Below, piece after piece: positions 1 through 10,019 of a DNA stretch of 38,236 nucleotides (its first letter is position 1; every line of letters starts with the position of its first letter). The notes beneath the pieces are model-generated. The model worked only from the letters and a program-made list of their open reading frames with translations, was not told the DNA's origin and searched no databases. Source of the DNA: an uncultured Clostridia bacterium (GTDB lineage: Bacteria > Bacillota > Clostridia > TANB77 > CAG-508); assembly GCA_944390295.1 (NCBI GenBank), contig CALXPV010000007.1:1-38236 (forward strand), written 5' to 3'. Both the position numbers and the translations under genes were made by a program.

Positions 1-3000
1 TTTACTTGTCCACTTACATTATTTACTATTGTTTCTTGTGTAGTGTCTACATTTGTATATACTACTTTTATTGTTTTATTTATTAGTATTTCTCCACTTT
101 CTGGATTTTCATATGTATCTATTCCATCTACTACTTCTTTCCATGTTATTGTATTTGTTTTTGCATTATATGTTCCTCCATCTAATGTTGATTTTGATTC
201 ATCTATTTTATATGGAAGAGTATCAACTATTGTTACTTGTGCATTTCCTATATAGTTTTCTATTGTAGCCCTATATGCAATATCATATGTTATTTCATCA
301 TCTTTACTTGTTATCTCTAGTGTTGCTGTTTTTCCTAGTCCATTTCTTATTGTTGGATCTACCAATTTATATTCATATGTAACCTCTGTTAATTTGTCTA
401 TCATTGTTCCTTCCCAGTTGTCTGTTTTGCTTACATATTCATAATTTGCTGGTACTTCATCACTTACAGTTGTTGTATAACTATCTCCATATTTTGCTGT
501 TCCGTTTGCTGGAATAATTACATCTGGTGCAATTTCTTCTTTTGTGTCTGTATCTATATGATGTACTATTACTCCTGCTGAGTCTTTTACTCTGTAATAG
601 TATGTTACAACGGTTTCATTGTCTGTTAATTTTCCTGATGCGTTACTTGGAGTAGCAACTAACTCGTATTTTGCATCTATATCTTTTGCTGGACTTGTTG
701 TATATTCTGCATTTCTTTCTCTTTCTTCATTTATTTGGTCATCTTCTGAACCTGGTACTATTTCTTCTGTTCCTTCTAAATAATGATGTACTATTAGTTT
801 TACAGGTATTTGTTTGTAATAGTAGATTACTTCTTGTGCTTCTTGTGTATATTGTCCACTTGCATTACTTGGTAATTTTTCTATTACTACTTCATAATCT
901 TTTATATCTGTCTTTGGTGCTGTTGTGTAATTTGTTCCAATTTCTCCTGTTAATAGCTCATCTTCTGCTAATTTTTCTGTTGTTCCATCTTTGTAGTGAT
1001 GTACTATTACTGTTGATACTGAATTACTAAATTGTACTACTACATGTTTGTCACTTGTCATATTTATGAATTTATTTAATATTACTGTTCCATTAGCTTC
1101 TGGTACAAACTCTATGTTTTCTCCATTTACTGTTATTTTTAGTACTTTATATCCTTCATCCGGTGTTATTACAATATCTTTTGTGCTATCTTCTCCATCT
1201 TCTACTACTTCGTATGGATTGTCTGCTGTTGATCCTTGACCTGATATTGTACCACCAACACCATCTACATCTGTTGTTATTTTGTATTCTTTTTTGTAGT
1301 TTTCTATTGTTAGTTCCTGCTGTTCTGGTATTTCGGCTGAGATTGTGTTTTCTTGGAATTTGGCTACTTTAGCAGTATTAATACTATTTTCTGTTTGATA
1401 TCCAAAGAAAGTATATGTGTTATCTCCATTATCTACAATATCAAGATATAATCCATTTGGGTTTATTGTATATTGTTGTTCAAATGAAGATGAATACTTA
1501 ACAATTGAAGTCTCTGTTGTTACTATATATTCATTATCTGCCGTTGGTAATATTTTTCTTACAGTACCTGATACATTCTTCATCCATTCCACTTTATTGT
1601 CACTATTATATTTTATTAAATATGATGCCCAACCTCTCTTTTCTCCTATTATAATCTCTCCAGAAGCTGTTTCTTCTTCAGAAAATTTTATACCACTACC
1701 TGCGTTTCCATACCAAAGAGCTAAATATCCTCCATCTTGAGTTTTAACTACATCTTTTAAATTATCTCCACCAACTACATCTACTGCTCGAATAATTTTT
1801 AAATACTCTATTTTTCTATCTGCATTTAGTCTTATTATAAATCCATCGACATTTTGAGAGCTAGGCACATTTATTTCTCCAATAGTCGTTGCTTCACTAG
1901 GAATAGTACATTCTTTATTCCAATTATAGTTTCCAACCACAACGATTCCGCCATCATCTAAGGAAGTAATGTTATTTATGCTATTCCATGAACTAATATA
2001 CATATTTGTTAAATTTTTAACAGAATTGTCATTATTAAATTCTATTAATATACAATTATAATTTAATGAGTCTAATTGAAAACCATCTATGATAAAGTTT
2101 GTAATAGCTCTAGCTCCTACTATATATTCGCCATTCTCCAAATCTTGTATTCTGTCAAAGTAGCTAATCCCTCCTTCTGCAACTTTTACAGTTATAATTT
2201 TTCCTTCTTCATTAAACTCAATTATGATTCCTTTATCACCACTACTAGTTATATCTATGCCTTCTACATCATAAGTGTATTCTTTGTCAATATGTAAATT
2301 TCCGTTAATATATCCAACGGCAATATATGTATCATCTTTCTTTATCATATCTCTTAGTATGTCTACTCCACTTCCTCCAAGACTTATTGCCCAATCTATT
2401 TTGCCATCTTGGTTATATTTTGCTATCAGCATATCTGTATTTCCATTACTTAATAGATTAATATCTTCCCCTGTTGATGTTTGCTCTGATTTCATATCTA
2501 ATTTTCCTGTCATTTGTCCTACTGCAATTTGACCTCCATCACTTGTTGCAACTGCTGAATTATATTGAGAACTACTACTTACTTCACTTGATGCATATTC
2601 TACTAATCCATTGCTATTGTATATTAAGGTTGCATTGCCTAATAATTCTACATCTTCGCCTAATGTAGTTTGGTCACTTGGTATAATTGCTTTGGCTGTT
2701 AGATATACTTGTACTAGATATCTCTTGTTTGGTATTTCCGTAATACCTTTCATATAGTCATATGTCTCTTGTGTTTTGCTACCAATCGTTTTCGCCCATT
2801 CTATTTTATTATTCGAATTTACCTTTACGACTGCAAAATCATATCCTCCATTACTATTTAATATGATTTTCTCCTTATTCTCTGTTACTTCTTCCGATAT
2901 TGTTTGTGTCCCATTAATACTTCCAGCTAAGATATATCCATTATCTTTTGTTGATATTATTTTTTTAGCTACTAAATTTAATTTCGGATATTCTTCTACA

Positions 3001-6000
3001 TTATTGACAAATCCATTTTCATCAAATTGTAATAATGCTGTATTATTTTTTATAACAATTTCACTACCATTGCTTATATCCTTTTGTGGTATTATAACTC
3101 CACCATTAATATTAGAAAATCTAGCTAAAACAACATATTTATTATCAGCAACTTTACTAATACTATAAAAATAGTCATCACTGTCTTGTCTTCCAAATGA
3201 TTTTGCCCAACTAATTTTCCCTTCCGAATTATATTTTATAATAAATTGATTGGCATAGTTGCCAGCATTCTCCAGTGCTATCTCCTCATTATTTAGAGTT
3301 TCTTCTTTTGGTATTGTAATTGTATCTCCTAAAAAATTACCTACGATAATGCATTCTCCATCTTTTGTAGTTACTATATCTTTAATGCTATCTACTTTTT
3401 CTCCTCCGAATGATTTCGCCCATTCTATTTTATGTTCTGCGTTATATTTAATTAATAATCCATCTGTACTTCCTTTTGTTTCAATAATTATTTCTTCATT
3501 TTTTACTGTATTTTCTGCTGGGAAAGTTATTGCAGTACTAAAATTTTCTATTGCAATAAATCCTCCATCATTTGTTTCTAGTATTTTCTTTTCTCCTTGC
3601 CCGTTAAGATTATAATGTAGCTTTTCATATTCTTCTATTAAATTACCTGTCTGATCATATTTTATATGGAATGTAAAGTTTGTTCCTGCATCTCCTCTTA
3701 ATCCAGAAATTAAATAGTTTCCATCACTGCATCTTATTATAGAGTTGAATTTTTCTGCTTGCCCTAATTTATAAGTCTTTGCCCATTCTATCTTATTATC
3801 ACTATTAAATTTAATAATAACTCCATCTTCAAAAGACCCTTGAGCCATTAAAACTTTTTTTTCTCCATTTTCTGTTTCATCTGCATTAAATTTTACACTA
3901 TTTTTAAAATATCCTACCTTAACATACCCACCATCATCAGTAGCAACAGAATCTGTATAAGTAATTTGTCCATTGCCTTCAAAACTTTGACTCCATAATT
4001 CAATAAGTTCTTTTACTGCAGGTTTTGTTTTTCCAATACCAAAGAAATATGTTCTATCTTCTTCATTCTCTGGCAATTTATATCCATCTAATGTTTCAAC
4101 TTCAACTACTTTATAATATCCTTCTGGTAAGTCTTCTGTTATTCTTCCATCTTCATCTGTAGTTATAATTTGATATGTTTTACCATCTATCTCTACTGTC
4201 TCTCCTATCACTTCTCCTTTACTATTTAGTGCCTCAGTTTCTGTTCCGTCATCTTCAACTTTTGTTATAGCAAATTTTACATTTGCTAGAGGCTTTTGTG
4301 TTTCACCATCTATCTTAGTTAAGCTAAATAATGGTTCATTATCTAGTGCAATTCTTACCTCTGTATTTGAAAAAGGATTATTAAGTGGATAACTTATATT
4401 AGCTTCTTTATCTTCCATAGGATTTCCATCTTTGTCTATAGCTTGCATTATTTGTGCTGGAACAACATACGTACTAATTTCTTCTGTCTCAAAATCTACA
4501 CTAGGTTTAATCTCACCTTCTAATATTTGTAAATATGGCTTTCCTTCTTCATTTTCATTTACAATAAATCTTACTTTGTTATTACTTAATGCATATCCTG
4601 TTGGTGGCATTACTTCCTCTATTGTATATTCTATTCCAACATATAATGGTCCTACTTCAAATGTACCATATTCATCTGTTGTATAATCACTATTTAGCCA
4701 TTTCCCTTTTACTGTAAATAATGCTCCCTCTAATGGATTTGGTGTTTCTTTTTCAAATTTTCCAAGTGTTAAATAATACTCATCTAGTTTCTCATTTACT
4801 AAACTTGCACTCATTATTGGTTGCTTTGCTTGATTATTATCAACTGTAGGTAGCTCTTTAAAACTTCCTTCTATTACTTGTGCTTCTAAATTATTTCCAT
4901 TCCATACGGTTTTAAATTTTATAGGAGCTTCACTATATACATATCCTTCTGCATAAGTTTCAGTTAAAGTGTACTCTTCATTTGGATATAATCCTGTAAT
5001 TGTTAATTCACCTTTACTATTTGTTGATACTGTTCTTCCAGATGTTGGTAGTCCTTTTCCTGTTAAATTAAATCTTACACCTTGTACTTTATTTCCATTT
5101 TGATCTTCTTTTGTTAGTTTTAAAGTATATTTTGGTTCATTTACAACTGTAAAGCTTACTTTAGCATTTGAATCTTCACTTGCTTGACTTACTGTAATGT
5201 CATTATTTCCAGATAGTTTTTCTACTTGTAAATTACCTTCTTCATCTACATCTGTTGTAAATTTTACTTCTTCTCCATTTAACACATAATCACTTGGAGC
5301 TTTTAATTCTTTTACTGTATATACTTTTCCAACATATAAATCTGTAATATTTATTTTTCCTTTGCTGTCACTTACTACTATTCTAGAATTTTCTTCTCCT
5401 TCTGCTTGTACACTAAATGATGCTCCTTGAATTGATGTTCCTGTTCCTTTCTTAACCTTACTTATTTCTAAGTCATATTTTCTCGCAATCATAAATCCTA
5501 GTTTATTAGTTTCTGTTTGATCTTGTAATTTACCTTCATCAGTTTCTAAATAGAAATATACTGCATGACTTGAATATGCTACATCATTGTAATTTACATC
5601 TTGTGGTACTTGTATTTCATATGTACATATGTATTCTTCACCTTTTGCAATGACGTAATCTCCTAAATCTATTGCATATGTTCTTATCTTAGAAAAATCT
5701 GTTACTTCTGCTTCTGTTTTCCAATTATTAGATTCATCATTTATATTGTTATTTACATTTTCGTTTTCTGAATAGTATACAGTTGCAATTCCTTGTAATT
5801 TTTCTGGTAATTCTATTGCTCCTGTCATTTCTGCTGTAAATGTTGAACCTAAATCTTTTCCTAATATTTGTGAAGTATTTCCTTTAAATGGTGTTTTTCC
5901 AACTAGAACTACTCCACTAATATTACCAGAATAATTATTTGTTATTTGTACACTTATTTTAGCTGTTTTATTTTTTTGTGTTTTATCTATTACTGCTACT

Positions 6001-8414
6001 TGTGGTGCTACTGTTGTTTTTAACTCATCACCTTCATCATTGTAATCTGAAGCTGTCTCTGTTGTTAATAATGATGTTGGTCCTACGAATTGTACGCTTT
6101 TTTTGCTGTAATTTACTATATCCTTTGTATTTCCATCTCCGTTAATGTCATATGTGTCTTCTTTTCTTAAACTATCTTTATAATTATTACATTCTTCATT
6201 ATATGCCCATAATTCTACATCTCTTGTTGCTGATAGTTTTCTTGGATCTGGAGTTACATCTACATCTACTGTTATTGTATAATTCTCTGGATTTTCATTT
6301 TCTGTTAATATTTTTAAATAATAATTTCCATCTTTTTCGTAAATATCATATCCTAAAATACTTACATTTCCATTATTAATACTTACATCATTTATTTCTG
6401 CAAGTAATACTTCTTGTGGGAATTTTAATAAAAATGTTCCGTTTTCCCACAATTTAACATTATATCCTAAGTTGACTGTTCCTATTGATATTTTCATGTT
6501 TGTTGTTTCTTGTGTAGATAATGTTGTAGGTGTTATATTATTTATTTGTGCCATAGATAATGGCTCATCATAATTTGCAATTCCTACATCATCTTTTAAT
6601 TTTTGATAATCTTCTTTTTCGTTATATTTTGCATATCCACTTAAGTATGAATATATTTTACTTAATTTATCAAATTCTTCTCTTGTTTTATCTGTTGTTA
6701 ATTTTTCATTATCTAATTCTTTTATGCTTACTGCTGTAAAGCTACTTACTTTTTCAGCATTACTTGTTTCTATTCTTATATGATTTACTGGTTCTTCATA
6801 ATAATATGGATTTTCTTTTGTATATGTTTCCCAATCTTTACTTGTAAATTCATGTATTAATTCATCTGTTTCATCATTATATACTTTTATCCATCCATTT
6901 TCCCCAAACATTGCACCTGGTGTTGTAAAATATATTCCTATATTTTTGCTATACTTTAACATATCTTCATATGTTCCGTCTGATTTTTGGAATTTATCTG
7001 TATAATTATTATCTTGCTCTTTTAACTGAACATTTGATATTGTTCCAGAATTTCCTCTTGATACATACCATCTTACTTCATATGTATCATTATCTTTACT
7101 ATCATCATTGTTGTAATATTTAACAGCATTTTCTTTTGATATAACATATACATTATATGGACTTGGAAGCCATGTTCCTACTTGTACATCATATGAAATC
7201 ACATCTCCTCCACCTCTTTCATATGTTACTGTTATTACATCTTCTGCTACATTACTTACATATGGGTTATCAAATTCATCATTATCATTATTATATCCTT
7301 CAAATGTTGCTTTTACTGGTATGCTTAGTACTATTGTTCCATTTGCTTGTTCATAAGCTTCTAATGGATATGTTACTTTTAATTTAAATTCACTATATCT
7401 TGCTGTATTCCAACTTGATGTATATGCTTCTTTTGTTACATTTCCACTTTCTGTAATGCTTGCTTTTCTATACGCTGTAAATTCTCCATTTTTATCGTTA
7501 TATGTATATTCTACATTTTCTCCTGTTATTTCTACTTTTGTTGGCATATATCCATTTAATTCTGGTATTGTTCCTTCTATTGTTGATTTTGCTAATAATA
7601 GTTTATTATTACTTTCTTGTGACACTATTTTAAACTCTAAATTTACTTCTTTATTCTCTTCATCTACTATACTTTCTGTATTATAGTTTTGATATTTATT
7701 TTTTGCACCATTAGCACCATATGTATATGGTATTTCTGCTTTTGTAGTACTATACCAATCTACTGGTACTTCTATTTCTTTTTCTATTTTTGTTTCTGTT
7801 CCATCATCTTTTACGTGTGTTCCTGTTAGTTTTATTTTATTTATCCCACTATATTTGTTTGTATCTTTTCCTATTGCATCTTTCTTTGTTGTATTATATC
7901 TATAATCACCACTTCTTACTTGTCCAAATATTAATTTTTGTGTTCCTGCTTGTACTTCTTTTAAATTTATACTTTTTGTGTTTTCACTTATATAATTTCC
8001 ACTTATTGTTTCATCATCTACTAATGCTGTTTTAAAATACATATTATCTGATTCTATTTCTATTTTTGCATTCTTTAATACTCCATTTCCAAGCACGTTT
8101 AAACTCATGTAAAGCGTATCTTCTCCTTCTACTTCTTTACATGTACCTTTCACCTTTTCGGCATATCCATTTCCATCTAAATCTCTTGCAAAATATGCGC
8201 TAAATCTTACGTATTCACTTTGTGTTTCTTCATCTTTTTCTGTTAGCTCTCCATATTCCATTGTTCTTGCTAATTCCGGATTTGTTTTTTTCTCACTTTT
8301 TGTTGTTTTTAGCACGCTAAATAGGCATACAGCTATAATTAAAATTACAACTGCAGCACTTAAGCCTGTTAAAATTATTTTTTTCTTGGATTTGGAATTT
8401 AGATTTATTCTCAT
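1..8414 (-). CDS. Giant mosaic cell-surface protein (CnaB / propeller-like / MucBP-like repeats), 3' end outside window
   Basis: I read this frame codon by codon from the ATG at 8414 to the window edge and found no stop: 2804 codons, partial at the C-terminus. An ideal GGAGGT site lies just before the ATG. Residues 14-35 are one hydrophobic span after a Lys-rich start (signal or anchor). Residues ~45-975 are not recognised. Four CnaB/SpaA-like domains lie at about 975-1080, 1092-1190, 1208-1300 and 1358-1455, each with the late E-containing motif (KELKAPSDY, TETYAEGY, EEVMPPTGY, VEVETLDGY). Residues ~1465-2340 carry about eight copies of a KIEWAKSFGG / DGGYIAVG unit, probably propeller blades. 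An InlB-B-like domain (~2360-2460), three VIVHHY-type MucBP-like repeats (~2467-2680) and an Ig-like segment follow. The mosaic suggests an adhesin or long surface stalk. Any LPXTG or other anchor would lie outside the window. Architecture confident, ligand unknown. Confidence 0.85.
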   Translation of the reverse strand, partial: MRINLNSKSKKKIILTGLSAAVVILIIAVCLFSVLKTTKSEKKTNPELARTMEYGELTEKDEETQSEYVRFSAYFARDLDGNGYAEKVKGTCKEVEGEDTLYMSLNVLGNGVLKNAKIEIESDNMYFKTALVDDETISGNYISENTKSINLKEVQAGTQKLIFGQVRSGDYRYNTTKKDAIGKDTNKYSGINKIKLTGTHVKDDGTETKIEKEIEVPVDWYSTTKAEIPYTYGANGAKNKYQNYNTESIVDEENKEVNLEFKIVSQESNNKLLLAKSTIEGTIPELNGYMPTKVEITGENVEYTYNDKNGEFTAYRKASITESGNVTKEAYTSSWNTARYSEFKLKVTYPLEAYEQANGTIVLSIPVKATFEGYNNDNDEFDNPYVSNVAEDVITVTYERGGGDVISYDVQVGTWLPSPYNVYVISKENAVKYYNNDDSKDNDTYEVRWYVSRGNSGTISNVQLKEQDNNYTDKFQKSDGTYEDMLKYSKNIGIYFTTPGAMFGENGWIKVYNDETDELIHEFTSKDWETYTKENPYYYEEPVNHIRIETSNAEKVSSFTAVSIKELDNEKLTTDKTREEFDKLSKIYSYLSGYAKYNEKEDYQKLKDDVGIANYDEPLSMAQINNITPTTLSTQETTNMKISIGTVNLGYNVKLWENGTFLLKFPQEVLLAEINDVSINNGNVSILGYDIYEKDGNYYLKILTENENPENYTITVDVDVTPDPRKLSATRDVELWAYNEECNNYKDSLRKEDTYDINGDGNTKDIVNYSKKSVQFVGPTSLLTTETASDYNDEGDELKTTVAPQVAVIDKTQKNKTAKISVQITNNYSGNISGVVLVGKTPFKGNTSQILGKDLGSTFTAEMTGAIELPEKLQGIATVYYSENENVNNNINDESNNWKTEAEVTDFSKIRTYAIDLGDYVIAKGEEYICTYEIQVPQDVNYNDVAYSSHAVYFYLETDEGKLQDQTETNKLGFMIARKYDLEISKVKKGTGTSIQGASFSVQAEGEENSRIVVSDSKGKINITDLYVGKVYTVKELKAPSDYVLNGEEVKFTTDVDEEGNLQVEKLSGNNDITVSQASEDSNAKVSFTVVNEPKYTLKLTKEDQNGNKVQGVRFNLTGKGLPTSGRTVSTNSKGELTITGLYPNEEYTLTETYAEGYVYSEAPIKFKTVWNGNNLEAQVIEGSFKELPTVDNNQAKQPIMSASLVNEKLDEYYLTLGKFEKETPNPLEGALFTVKGKWLNSDYTTDEYGTFEVGPLYVGIEYTIEEVMPPTGYALSNNKVRFIVNENEEGKPYLQILEGEIKPSVDFETEEISTYVVPAQIMQAIDKDGNPMEDKEANISYPLNNPFSNTEVRIALDNEPLFSLTKIDGETQKPLANVKFAITKVEDDGTETEALNSKGEVIGETVEIDGKTYQIITTDEDGRITEDLPEGYYKVVEVETLDGYKLPENEEDRTYFFGIGKTKPAVKELIELWSQSFEGNGQITYTDSVATDDGGYVKVGYFKNSVKFNADETENGEKKVLMAQGSFEDGVIIKFNSDNKIEWAKTYKLGQAEKFNSIIRCSDGNYLISGLRGDAGTNFTFHIKYDQTGNLIEEYEKLHYNLNGQGEKKILETNDGGFIAIENFSTAITFPAENTVKNEEIIIETKGSTDGLLIKYNAEHKIEWAKSFGGEKVDSIKDIVTTKDGECIIVGNFLGDTITIPKEETLNNEEIALENAGNYANQFIIKYNSEGKISWAKSFGRQDSDDYFYSISKVADNKYVVLARFSNINGGVIIPQKDISNGSEIVIKNNTALLQFDENGFVNNVEEYPKLNLVAKKIISTKDNGYILAGSINGTQTISEEVTENKEKIILNSNGGYDFAVVKVNSNNKIEWAKTIGSKTQETYDYMKGITEIPNKRYLVQVYLTAKAIIPSDQTTLGEDVELLGNATLIYNSNGLVEYASSEVSSSSQYNSAVATSDGGQIAVGQMTGKLDMKSEQTSTGEDINLLSNGNTDMLIAKYNQDGKIDWAISLGGSGVDILRDMIKKDDTYIAVGYINGNLHIDKEYTYDVEGIDITSSGDKGIIIEFNEEGKIITVKVAEGGISYFDRIQDLENGEYIVGARAITNFIIDGFQLDSLNYNCILIEFNNDNSVKNLTNMYISSWNSINNITSLDDGGIVVVGNYNWNKECTIPSEATTIGEINVPSSQNVDGFIIRLNADRKIEYLKIIRAVDVVGGDNLKDVVKTQDGGYLALWYGNAGSGIKFSEEETASGEIIIGEKRGWASYLIKYNSDNKVEWMKNVSGTVRKILPTADNEYIVTTETSIVKYSSSFEQQYTINPNGLYLDIVDNGDNTYTFFGYQTENSINTAKVAKFQENTISAEIPEQQELTIENYKKEYKITTDVDGVGGTISGQGSTADNPYEVVEDGEDSTKDIVITPDEGYKVLKITVNGENIEFVPEANGTVILNKFINMTSDKHVVVQFSNSVSTVIVHHYKDGTTEKLAEDELLTGEIGTNYTTAPKTDIKDYEVVIEKLPSNASGQYTQEAQEVIYYYKQIPVKLIVHHYLEGTEEIVPGSEDDQINEERERNAEYTTSPAKDIDAKYELVATPSNASGKLTDNETVVTYYYRVKDSAGVIVHHIDTDTKEEIAPDVIIPANGTAKYGDSYTTTVSDEVPANYEYVSKTDNWEGTMIDKLTEVTYEYKLVDPTIRNGLGKTATLEITSKDDEITYDIAYRATIENYIGNAQVTIVDTLPYKIDESKSTLDGGTYNAKTNTITWKEVVDGIDTYENPESGEILINKTIKVVYTNVDTTQETIVNNVSGQV

Positions 8415-8516
8415 CTTGTTACCTCCGTTTATGTCTTTTATTTCATTTTAATATGTTACACTTTCCTATACCATGGAAATTACTGGCACATAATACATTA
8501 TTTACTTTTAGACAGC

Positions 8517-8550
8517 AAAAGTAGGCATGCCTTTTGGTATACCTACTTTT
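8517..8550. terminator. 15-bp hairpin, terminator-like mainly on the + strand
   Basis: The arms AAAAGTAGGCATGCC and GGTATACCTACTTTT enclose a TTTT loop; one pair is a mismatch and one a wobble on each strand. The + strand continues with T6, the minus strand has only T4. The stop codon of the 26-codon minus-strand ORF lies inside the hairpin. It sits about 100 nt before the start of the giant surface-protein gene, so on the minus strand it could also act in that gene's leader. Confidence 0.6.
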
Positions 8551-8623
8551 TTATCTGTATTTTTATTTTCTTTAAAAGTGTTATGTGTGTGTATACAGTA
8601 CCAAGCATTACAGCTATTTGCAT
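8543..8623 (-). CDS. Possible 26-residue hydrophobic/basic small peptide
   Basis: The ATG at 8623 follows a strong GGAAGGAAG ribosome site at a good distance. The predicted peptide has a hydrophobic first half (MQIAVMLGTVYTHITLL) and a Lys-rich tail (KKIKIQIKK). The stop codon lies inside the 8517-8550 hairpin, and a plausible promoter lies at 8659-8687. A short hydrophobic peptide with a basic end, a strong ribosome site and a hairpin at its 3' end recalls small type I toxins, but I cannot place it in a named family. It could equally be a leader peptide for the giant gene downstream, or a chance ORF. Confidence 0.4.
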   Translation of the reverse strand: MQIAVMLGTVYTHITLLKKIKIQIKK

Positions 8624-8658
8624 ATTAAACTTCCTTCCTCTTTATTATATTTATATAT

Positions 8659-8687
8659 ATTATTATTAATATACTAATAGTTGTAAA
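8659..8687 (-). promoter_or_regulatory. Possible sigma-A promoter for the 26-codon ORF or the giant-gene leader
   Basis: On the minus strand TTTACA (8687-8682) and AATAAT (8664-8659) are separated by 17 bases. Transcription would begin near 8652, just before the ribosome site of the small ORF. In DNA this A/T-rich a chance match is possible. Confidence 0.35.
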
Positions 8688-8831
8688 TGGTAGCGTTTTC
8701 CAGTTTTTTGAACTCTTTATGCCAGATTATTACGGAAATTTATACTCCTACGCTTAAATTGTCTTTTATTACATTTTCTTATCTTTTTACATTTTACGCA
8801 ATTTCTTGCACTTTTTTATTTTATTAACTAC

Positions 8832-8866
8832 AAAAAGAGGAAAAATTAATTATTTTTCCTCTTTTT
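8832..8866. terminator. Intrinsic terminator downstream of the Rpn-family gene
   Basis: A near-perfect palindrome, AAAAAGAGGAAAAAT / ATTTTTCCTCTTTTT, lies about 55 bases past the stop of the nuclease gene and is flanked by T/A runs, so it can work in both directions. The bases from here to 8700 hold no other feature that I recognise. Confidence 0.75.
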
Positions 8867-8921
8867 TCATTAATCATTTAATAATTTAGCTTACAGTTTT
8901 GTTTACTTCTTAATTTTATTT

Positions 8922-9749
8922 TTATTTGCTTTTTATAATTTCTTCCATCTCTTCTTCTGTTAATCCTGTGATCTTAATTATTTTTTCTTTTTCCATTCCT
9001 TCTGCTAACATTGCTTTTGCTATTTCTATTTTTGCCTTCTTAGCTCCTTCTTCTCTTGCTCCTGACATATTACTAATATAGTCTCTTTCTGCTTTTTCTC
9101 TTAAAAATGCTATTCTTCTTACTGCATCATCTCCTGTTAAATATTCTAATTCTTCATTTGCTTTTTCTATTTCTTTATTTTCTTTCATTACTCTTTCTAC
9201 CTCCTTCCTATTCTTATTACATATAAATGTTAGCCATTGCCACATCTTCTTATCTTTTTCTTCCTGTCCTTCTTTTAAAAACTTTGATAATTGTATAAAG
9301 TGTATTTCTAATTTATTTGTTAATAATATGTTCTTATATTCTCTTCGTAGTTCTATTTTTTCATGATATGGTCCTTCTTTAAACATATCAAAATTCACTA
9401 TATTTATTGTTATCACTCTTTTGTTTTCTTTATATTCTTCCTTCTTTTTTAAGCCTGTATAATATAATCCTGCCCAGTAGAAAAGAGAACGTTCTTTCAT
9501 ATTATATTGATTTCTCATCTGCATTTCTACATCTATTATTGTATTATCATCTATAGTTGCTTCTATATCTAATACTCCTGTTTTATCATCTATTAATTCT
9601 CTTTCTAGTTCTACCTCCGCTTGTAATTCTATCTTTTTTATTTTTATCTTTAGTATTGCTTCTAACAAATCTTTTAGGATACTTTCATTTCCTTTTTTAC
9701 CAAAGACTTTTTTGAATACAAAATCATTCGTTAGATTAAGATTTTTCAT
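8922..9749 (-). CDS. Rpn-family PD-(D/E)XK nuclease (transposase-like)
   Basis: This 275-residue protein has the hallmarks of the Rpn / PD-(D/E)XK nuclease family transposase group. The start (MKNLNLTNDFVFKKVFG) is typical, and the nuclease core shows D61 in TGVLDIEA and E75-x-Q77 in IIDVEMQ, where Q replaces the usual Lys as is common in this family. The segment RSLFYWAGLYYTGLKKKEEY is also typical, and the end is a charged helix with a GLTEEEMEEI motif. Members are usually annotated as putative transposases; E. coli RpnA promotes RecA-independent recombination. I see no terminal inverted repeats around it. It has its own promoter (9769-9797) and terminator, so it is a single-gene unit. Family confident, function here unknown. 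Confidence 0.85.
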   Translation of the reverse strand: MKNLNLTNDFVFKKVFGKKGNESILKDLLEAILKIKIKKIELQAEVELERELIDDKTGVLDIEATIDDNTIIDVEMQMRNQYNMKERSLFYWAGLYYTGLKKKEEYKENKRVITINIVNFDMFKEGPYHEKIELRREYKNILLTNKLEIHFIQLSKFLKEGQEEKDKKMWQWLTFICNKNRKEVERVMKENKEIEKANEELEYLTGDDAVRRIAFLREKAERDYISNMSGAREEGAKKAKIEIAKAMLAEGMEKEKIIKITGLTEEEMEEIIKSK

Positions 9750-9768
9750 ATATCTACGTCCTTTCTTT

Positions 9769-9797
9769 ATTGTACTATTTTTATTTCACAAATTCAA
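9769..9797 (-). promoter_or_regulatory. Sigma-A-like promoter of the Rpn-family gene
   Basis: On the minus strand TTGAAT and TACAAT are separated by 17 bases. The -10 lies 20 bases before the ATG, with an AAAGGA ribosome site between. Confidence 0.6.
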
Positions 9798-9939
9798 TCT
9801 ATAAATTAAATTATATTTATTTTTTTGCACTATTAATAAACATAGCTAATTTACTATATTGATTTTTTCTTATTAATTTTTGTTTTTGGATTCTTTTAGA
9901 AAAATATTTTTCTGAATTAAAGTTTTTGAATTAAACTAT

Positions 9940-10013
9940 TAAAAAAGAGTTATGAATACATTGCTCTTTTCCCCAATAAAAGCAATGTATTCATAAAGAT
10001 AAAAATTTATCTT
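9940..10013 (-). ncRNA. Possible small RNA or attenuated leader with two hairpins
   Basis: Reading the minus strand from about 10013, a 9-bp hairpin (AAAGATAAA / TTTATCTTT, 9995-10014) is followed by a long hairpin with perfect 14-base arms (ATGAATACATTGCT / AGCAATGTATTCAT, 9952-9994), then AACTCTTTTTT. A good promoter sits directly upstream at 10020-10048. The stretch AAAAGAG inside the long hairpin can instead pair with the following CTCTTTT, giving a competing terminator. The downstream nuclease gene has its own promoter, so an independent RNA of about 75 nt is the simplest reading. No known RNA family is recognised. Confidence 0.4.
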
Positions 10014-10019
10014 TACTAT

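Noticed and set aside
43-8035. Many plus-strand open frames rich in Leu/Tyr/Ser across the first 8 kb
   Set aside because: They lie opposite the continuous 2804-codon minus-strand frame, have no ribosome sites and their composition is that of a shadow frame.
8323-8338. Possible lipobox (IAVC) at residues 27-30 of the giant protein
   Set aside because: The residue before Cys is Val, not Gly/Ala/Ser, and the hydrophobic stretch continues past it, so an anchor or signal peptide fits better.
9952-9994. Long palindrome as a transposon end or CRISPR unit
   Set aside because: There is a single copy and no repeat/spacer array or flanking duplication. A promoter upstream and T run downstream favour an RNA hairpin.
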